The notes under the pieces were generated by a model. It worked only from the letters and a program-made list of their open reading frames with translations, had not been told where the DNA came from and searched no databases. Positions 29,055 through 33,969 of a DNA stretch of 33,969 nt are shown piece by piece. Each line of letters opens with the position of its first letter. Within the stretch, counting starts at the first letter, position 1. The position numbers were made by a program, and so were the translations under genes. The DNA lies in contig JAKJDW010000011.1 of NCBI GenBank assembly GCA_022705745.1, positions 1 to 33,969 of the forward strand. The letters are read 5' to 3'. Source of the DNA: Patescibacteria group bacterium. GTDB lineage: Bacteria > Patescibacteriota > Gracilibacteria > Absconditabacterales > Absconditicoccaceae.

Positions 29055-31607
29055 TTATTTATGTTCAAGAAGTTTTTCCATAGGAATAGTATATATGGCT
29101 TTGTGGTTTAATGTATCATATCATTTTTGCCGATCATCATCTGTATATCTTCATTGTTCCCTAGCTATAGGCTCGTCGCTATCATAAAACTCATAAGTAC
29201 TATATACTGGTCATACAACAGCTCTAGCTCAGTTAGCATCTTTTACATTTACAATCATCAAATATGGTCTTCATGTAGCAATGTATAAAGGTCCATTATT
29301 TTCTGAAGTAAATATATCTGCTATCAAAGCGGATATAAAATCATTATCTCAGTCTATAACCTTTTTAGGATATAATATGTTTATAATATCATCATAATAT
29401 AATCTTAATTTTTCAAAATCTTCATCACTTATTAGCTCATTTTGACTTTGTTTGATAGCGATATCTCTTATAAATAATAAGAATTTTGCATACTCTAAAT
29501 ATGCTTCATCATTAGAGAAAAAATCTTTAGTATCATTTGTTAATTTTAATATAGAATCTATCAAGTCTATGTTTGGTTCTACATATCATTTTGGTACTGG
29601 TAAATCTGGAGGAGTTATCATTATAGAACATTCACCTCCTCACCCTCATCATAATTCAGCATAAGCTTGTTTTACATACAATATAGTATCATGTTTCAAT
29701 TCAGAATAATTTCATTGGAAAGTATTTAATTTTTTATATTGGTACAATGGGTCTTGCATGAAATAAGGTAGATTTGGATCAGTAAGTGCGAATAACCAAG
29801 ATAAAGAATTCAACCATTGATGGTAAGTAGAAGTATTGAAATCAAATTCATTTAGTTCGTTTGTGATTTCGCTTTTAGCTTGATTATATCAATCAATTTG
29901 TTCTTGTTGTACATTATATTTTGTTTTAGCTCTTTCCATCCATAAATCTACAACATCTCTGATAATACCAGTATTTATCAATGCATCAGGTACTATAAAA
30001 GTTGTTTGTAAGTTTGGCTTATATGCAAATTCTACTTCTGCACTACCAGCAGTCATCTTATCAAAAATAAAACTATCTATAGTGAACTTTTCACCAAAGA
30101 ACACAAATCATGCTGTTTCATCTTTAGCTTGAGATTCAGTAACTTCTCATCTTGTTTCTGTTTTATAATGAGTTGATATTATTTTTTGTGGTTTTAATTT
30201 TTGTAATTCTTCTTGATGAGTTTCATTTATTCAAGCTATTATATCTTTGTCAGTATTCCATGAATTCTTTTTTATGTATGATTGTATGTCGTTAACATTT
30301 ACATCATCATCCTGTCATATTAATTTTCCTATAAAATCATATAATTTATTGAAGTTTGATAATTCATCATTTTTTATGTTGTTTATCATTATGAGTGATA
30401 TTTTTGCTTGTTCAATATCTCTAAAATATAATTTTTCTCTCATAAATCGTTTCATCCCCATAAAGTATATTTTCAAAAGACTGCTATCTGTATAATGTCA
30501 TCTAGGAGTAAATTGAGTATAATCTTGTTCTATAAATATCTTTTTATCTACATTAAGTCATAAAGCGCTAAGCATTGGATCTTCAGCTCTATTTGATGTA
30601 GCTTTTAATACTTCATTTAGAGCAGATTTTACTGCTGATTGATATTCTGCTGGAATTTTGTCTTGTATTGTATCCAATCTAGCTAAAATTATATTATGTA
30701 AATCTTCTGTTTCTATATCTTTTCACATATTTCATCAGTAAAAATCTTGATTATTCATTTTTTCTTCGATTGCTGTTTCAATTATATTTTGTGGAACTAA
30801 TATAGAGTATGGTATGGCCCAATATGCAACAGAGAAAGCATAATAAGGAGTTAGTTCTTTATTTTTATTTGTTTGATATAAATCTACAAATTTAGAGAAC
30901 ATTTTTTCTGATAAGTTTTGCATAGTATTTCTAGCAACACTTTCTTCATAGTACCTCAAAGAATTAGAAAATATTTTATGATAAAAATGTAATAACATAT
31001 CACTTGTAATTAATACTGTGTGATAAGGATATCTTTGGTAAGGAAGTTTGTTTCATCATATCATTTGATAATACAATCATCGTTCTTCTTGCTCCAATAC
31101 TCAAAATTCAGAAGACCATAAATTTCGTCTGTCTCACGGATTAAACACAATCCATCAATGTTTGTCTAGGAATTTCAATTGATTGTCATCTAGCTGAAAT
31201 CCCAATCCATATCAATCATATTTTCATGATAATTCTATATTACCTTTTTTTATTTGATCCATAGATACTTGTTTTTCAAAAGTTCAGTTCATATCAAATA
31301 ATGTAATTTCTTCACATTCAGAAAAATCCCATCATTCTACTTCCAACACTTCTTTTCAAACTTTTTTGTTCCATGTTTCATGGAATCAATCCCAGAAATA
31401 GTTGAGATTTTTTGTTTCTTTAGTTGAAGGTTTTTCCATTTTCCAACTAAACTTGTATTTTTGTAGCTTGTCAGATAAGGAAGAAAATCCAGAATTTGTA
31501 ATTTGTGTATCTACTTCCGTGTCTATCTGGTTGTTGTCCCCATTTTGACTACATCCAAAAATAAAAATACCTGCAAGTAAAAGAGAAATTAAAGTAATTT
31601 TTTTCAT
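29055..31607 (-). CDS. DUF3160 family lipoprotein
   Basis: 850 aa. MKKITLISLLLAGIFIFGC is a lipoprotein signal with the modified Cys at 19, followed by a Ser/Thr/Asn-rich spacer. The body matches the DUF3160 family: WIVFNPGDRRNLWSSEFGVL, HTVLITSDMLLHFYHKIF, PYYAFSVAYWAIPYSIL, DYTQFTPRGHYTDSSLLKIY with RGHYT, GFVFFGEKFTIDSFIFDKM, and ARAVVGPVYSTYEFYDS. The family is found in Bacteria and Archaea, often as envelope proteins, with no known activity. A GGGGG run (~642) includes TGA codons. ATG 31607 gives a standard lipoprotein signal; an in-frame ATG four codons upstream (31619) is less likely. It forms a coupled operon with the Memo-like gene. Confidence 0.85.
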
Positions 31608-31998
31608 TTCCAAAAACATTAGAATATAAAAATAAATTCAAATTTATTTATTACTACTCAATAATTATACTTTTCATCACATTAATCAATAGTAATTGAT
31701 GATAAATTTACAAATTTTACGGATAATATTTTTATTTATCTTGAATAGATCCTTAAATTCAATATTGTATTTGCAAGCGTTACAAGTTAAAAGTTACAAG
31801 TTGATAGTAGTCCCCCTTAACAAGGGGGATTAAGGGGGATTTTAGACTCATGAATGGATTCTAACTCCCTTAACTCACTCATTTACGGAGAACTCTGCAA
31901 ACAAGGGGGATTAAATAGAAACCTTCATTTATAAAAAAATCCCCCCTTTCCCCCCTTATTAAGGGGGGCTATAAGTTTACAAACCTTACCACTTCCCA
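31608..31998. repeat. repeat-filled region between DUF3160 gene and ruvC
   Basis: A -10-like TATAAT on the minus strand (31669-31664) probably belongs to the DUF3160 promoter. AGTTAAAAGTTACAAGTTGA-type repeats (31778-31806) adjoin an inverted type B palindromic element (31811-31970). TTGAATAGATCC at 31741-31752 duplicates the start of ruvC (32007-32018). No gene. Confidence 0.6.
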
Positions 31999-32469
31999 AT
32001 GATACTTTGAATAGATCCCTGAATTAAAAAGCTTTGATATGCTCTTATCCAACCTGATTTGAAAATTATAGATGCAGGTATTTTGGAATTAGAGCAACAA
32101 AAGTTTGATAGAATTCAACAGTATCAAAGAATTTTGGAAATAACTAATTTTTTTGAAGATTTATTCAAAAAACATAAAATTCAAAAAGTTGTAATGGAAA
32201 AATACTTTATTACCTCGTTCAACCTAAAAAATGCTGAATTTATTTATGGTATGAGATGATCAATTCTTAGCTTGGTTTTAAAAAATAATATCAAAATAGA
32301 GGAGTATACTCCAATTGAATTGAAAAAAAGAGTTACTGGAAATGCAAAAGCAGACAAACAGTTAGTACAAAAATTTATTACAAAATATTTCAAATTAAAG
32401 GATATCCCAGAATTTCATGATACAGCAGATGCGTTGGGATTAGCTTTTATTGGCACAAAAACAAATTAA
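31999..32469 (+). CDS. ruvC: Holliday junction resolvase RuvC
   Basis: 156 aa, the usual size. ILGIDPGIKKLGYALI at the N-terminus carries the first catalytic Asp (IDPG, both glycines TGA). VVMEKYFITSFNLKNA has the catalytic Glu, and EFHDTADALGLA holds the last acidic pair. RuvC nicks Holliday junctions symmetrically. The start ATG 31999 comes only 29 bp after a type B palindromic element. The stop TAA (32467-32469) overlaps the stop of the convergent map gene (32466-32468) within TTAA. Confidence 0.93.
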
Positions 32470-33239
32470 ACTATTCCTGAAAGTATTTCATATCCATTTT
32501 CTGTAATTAAGACCATATATTCCCAATGAGATCCTATATCTCATTTTTTACAATACAAATTCCAATTATTATCTCATTTTAAAACTACCTCGCTACTTTC
32601 TATCGCAGTAATGGGCTCAAAACAAACTACCATTCATGGTTGAAATTTTATGTTTTTACTTTCCGGATGTGGTCGATTGTAAATATTTGGTTTTTCATGT
32701 ACCTTTACTCCTACTCCATGTCCAGTTAAAGATTTAATTATGTTAAATCACTTATTTTTCACGATATTATAAACTTCTCTTGAATAATCATAACTAAATT
32801 TTCATGGTCAAACTTTTTCTAAGGCTAGATCTAAGGCATTTTTTGTTACCATAGTTAATTCATGGGCAAGAGGATTAGCCATTTCTCATCATATTACTAC
32901 AGCAAAAGCACTATCAGATACTCATCATTTATATATTATTCCACAATCTACTTTCAAAAGATCTCCATTTTTCAAAACATAATCATCTGGTATTCCATGA
33001 ACAACACAATCATTTACCGACAAACATAAATTTGCAGGAAAACCATTATATCATTTAAAAGCTCATTTTAAATTATTTTTATCTATAAAATTTTGAGCTA
33101 TATTTTCCAAGTCCATCAAAGTTATCCCAGCCTTACAGTTATCTTTGATTAAATACAAAAGTTCATTTAAATACTGCCCAGATTTACGAATATTTTCTAT
33201 CTGTTCTTTAGTTTTTATAATAATTTCCCCCTTCGCCAT
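32466..33239 (-). CDS. map: methionine aminopeptidase, type I
   Basis: 257 aa. It removes the initiator Met from nascent proteins. The five metal ligands are visible: two Asp in [18 protein letters not shown], His in [10 protein letters not shown], Glu in MVVCFEPI and Glu in [26 protein letters not shown] carries the substrate-site His. It starts at ATG 33239; the GAKGEII-like N-terminus ([20 protein letters not shown]) is standard. It is followed downstream by convergent ruvC. dut lies 77 bp upstream on the same strand, possibly in the same transcript. Confidence 0.95.
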
Positions 33240-33316
33240 ATTTGACAAATTTAATTAATATAAATACACATTTCTATCTCTTGCCTATCAATAAGTAGCT
33301 TTATTTTTTTATTTTT

Positions 33317-33739
33317 TTACTTCCCACTTGAGCCAAATCCTCACTCATTTCTTTCTGTCTCATCTAAATTTTCCACTTCTACCCATTTTACATAATGACA
33401 TTTTTCTATTATCAGTTGAGCTATTTTATCTCATTTGTTTACAACAAAATCATCTTCTCCAAAGTTTATTAAAATTATTCAAATATCTCATCTATATCCA
33501 CTATCTATTACTCATGCCAAAACATCAATTCCATGCTTGTAAGCTAAACCACTACGAGGAGCAATCCTAGCATAAAATCATTCTGGGATAGCACAAACAA
33601 TATTTGTTTTAAATAATTTTCTTTCTCGTTTTTTCAAAACATAATCTTCAGTAGAAAAAAGATCATATCCAGCATCAGTAGCAGTATTTTGAGTAGGAAC
33701 TATTGCATCATCACTTATTCTTTTAAACTTTATTTCCAT
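33317..33739 (-). CDS. dut: deoxyuridine 5'-triphosphate nucleotidohydrolase
   Basis: 140 aa, typical of trimeric dUTPase. All motifs are present: TDAGYDLFS (motif 1), APRSGLAYKHGIDVLAGVID (motifs 2-3, with catalytic Asp in GVID), SGYRGDIGIILIN, GDKIAQLII (motif 4) and the flexible C-terminal RNEGGFGSSGK (motif 5). It hydrolyses dUTP to dUMP, keeping uracil out of DNA and feeding thymidylate synthesis. Confidence 0.96.
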
Positions 33740-33969
33740 CTTTGAATATAATTTAGATAATAAATAGTTTGTAAAGTTACAAGTTATAAAGTTACAAGTT
33801 ACACCCCCCCTTAATAAGGGGGGTAGGGGGGATTTTGTGATAAATGAGAGTTTTTATTTAATCCCCCTTAATCCCCCTTGTTAAGGGGGACTTGTACAAG
33901 TTACTTAATTCGGTAACAAATTTTTTGTAAAATTAAAAGGAGATTGTCATTCTAAGGATCAATGTGCTC
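33740..33969. repeat. repeat region at window end
   Basis: AAGTTACAAGTTATAAAGTTACAAG-like short repeats (33770-33803), then a type B element (33804-33892) sharing TTTGTGATAAATGA and the CCCCCTTAATCCCCCTT tail with the copy at 226-309. No gene visible after it. Confidence 0.65.

Overview
ORGANISM. The window is AT-rich bacterial DNA in which TGA is read as a sense codon, almost certainly glycine (genetic code 25). This points to Gracilibacteria (BD1-5) or Absconditabacteria (SR1) of the candidate phyla radiation; I cannot separate the two from this window. Read with the standard code nearly every housekeeping gene is shattered. Read with TAA and TAG as the only stops, each becomes one intact frame whose TGA codons fall on conserved glycines (GxGxxG, HGK, GDGD, DGxG). 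All coordinates below use that code.

LAYOUT. 1-746: palindromic repeats and an unidentified structured RNA on the minus strand. 747-4119: a CPR-type Cys-rich protein, an alanyl-tRNA-synthetase-like protein and a HIT protein. 4297-8746: an asparaginase/GatD-family gene followed by a single 1074-codon frame that joins a complete GatB to a complete AspRS. 8847-9196: remnant of a small insertion sequence. 9310-12513: korA and korB of a 2-oxoacid:ferredoxin oxidoreductase, separated by a DUF559 endonuclease gene lying between two copies of a palindromic repeat block. 12597-16468: two tandem secreted coiled-coil paralogues and a large unknown protein with QGQEEAN repeats. 16633-19022: murA, a repeat cluster, a UPF0489 protein. 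19238-22503 (minus): gyrB and rpoD. 22538-24610: a possible small RNA, ruvA, a hicB-hicA toxin-antitoxin pair, and the GTPase domain alone of LepA/EF4. 24934-25440: nitroreductase. 25515-27431 (minus): the rest of LepA, with a GxxExxY nuclease-like domain inserted in frame. 27611-31607 (minus): a Memo-like membrane-anchored protein and a DUF3160 lipoprotein. 31999-33739: ruvC (+), then map and dut (minus). The window ends in repeats.

HOW IT FITS TOGETHER. The most striking content is architectural. (1) The GatB-AspRS fusion would tether Asp-tRNA(Asn) formation to its amidation, a covalent form of the transamidosome, and it is preceded by an asparaginase-type gene that could in principle be the ammonia source. 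(2) LepA is divided exactly at the G-domain/domain-II junction onto opposite strands about 3 kb apart, and its C-terminal half carries an in-frame nuclease-like insertion bounded by 18-bp-unit repeats that keep the reading frame. (3) A second nuclease family (DUF559) with its own flanking repeats splits the kor operon. Both nuclease inserts use TGA-glycine codons, so they have long lived in recoded genomes. Several -35/-10 pairs can be seen by eye, mostly with a 16-nt spacer. ruvA and ruvC are present but not adjacent; no tRNA, rRNA or CRISPR array was seen.
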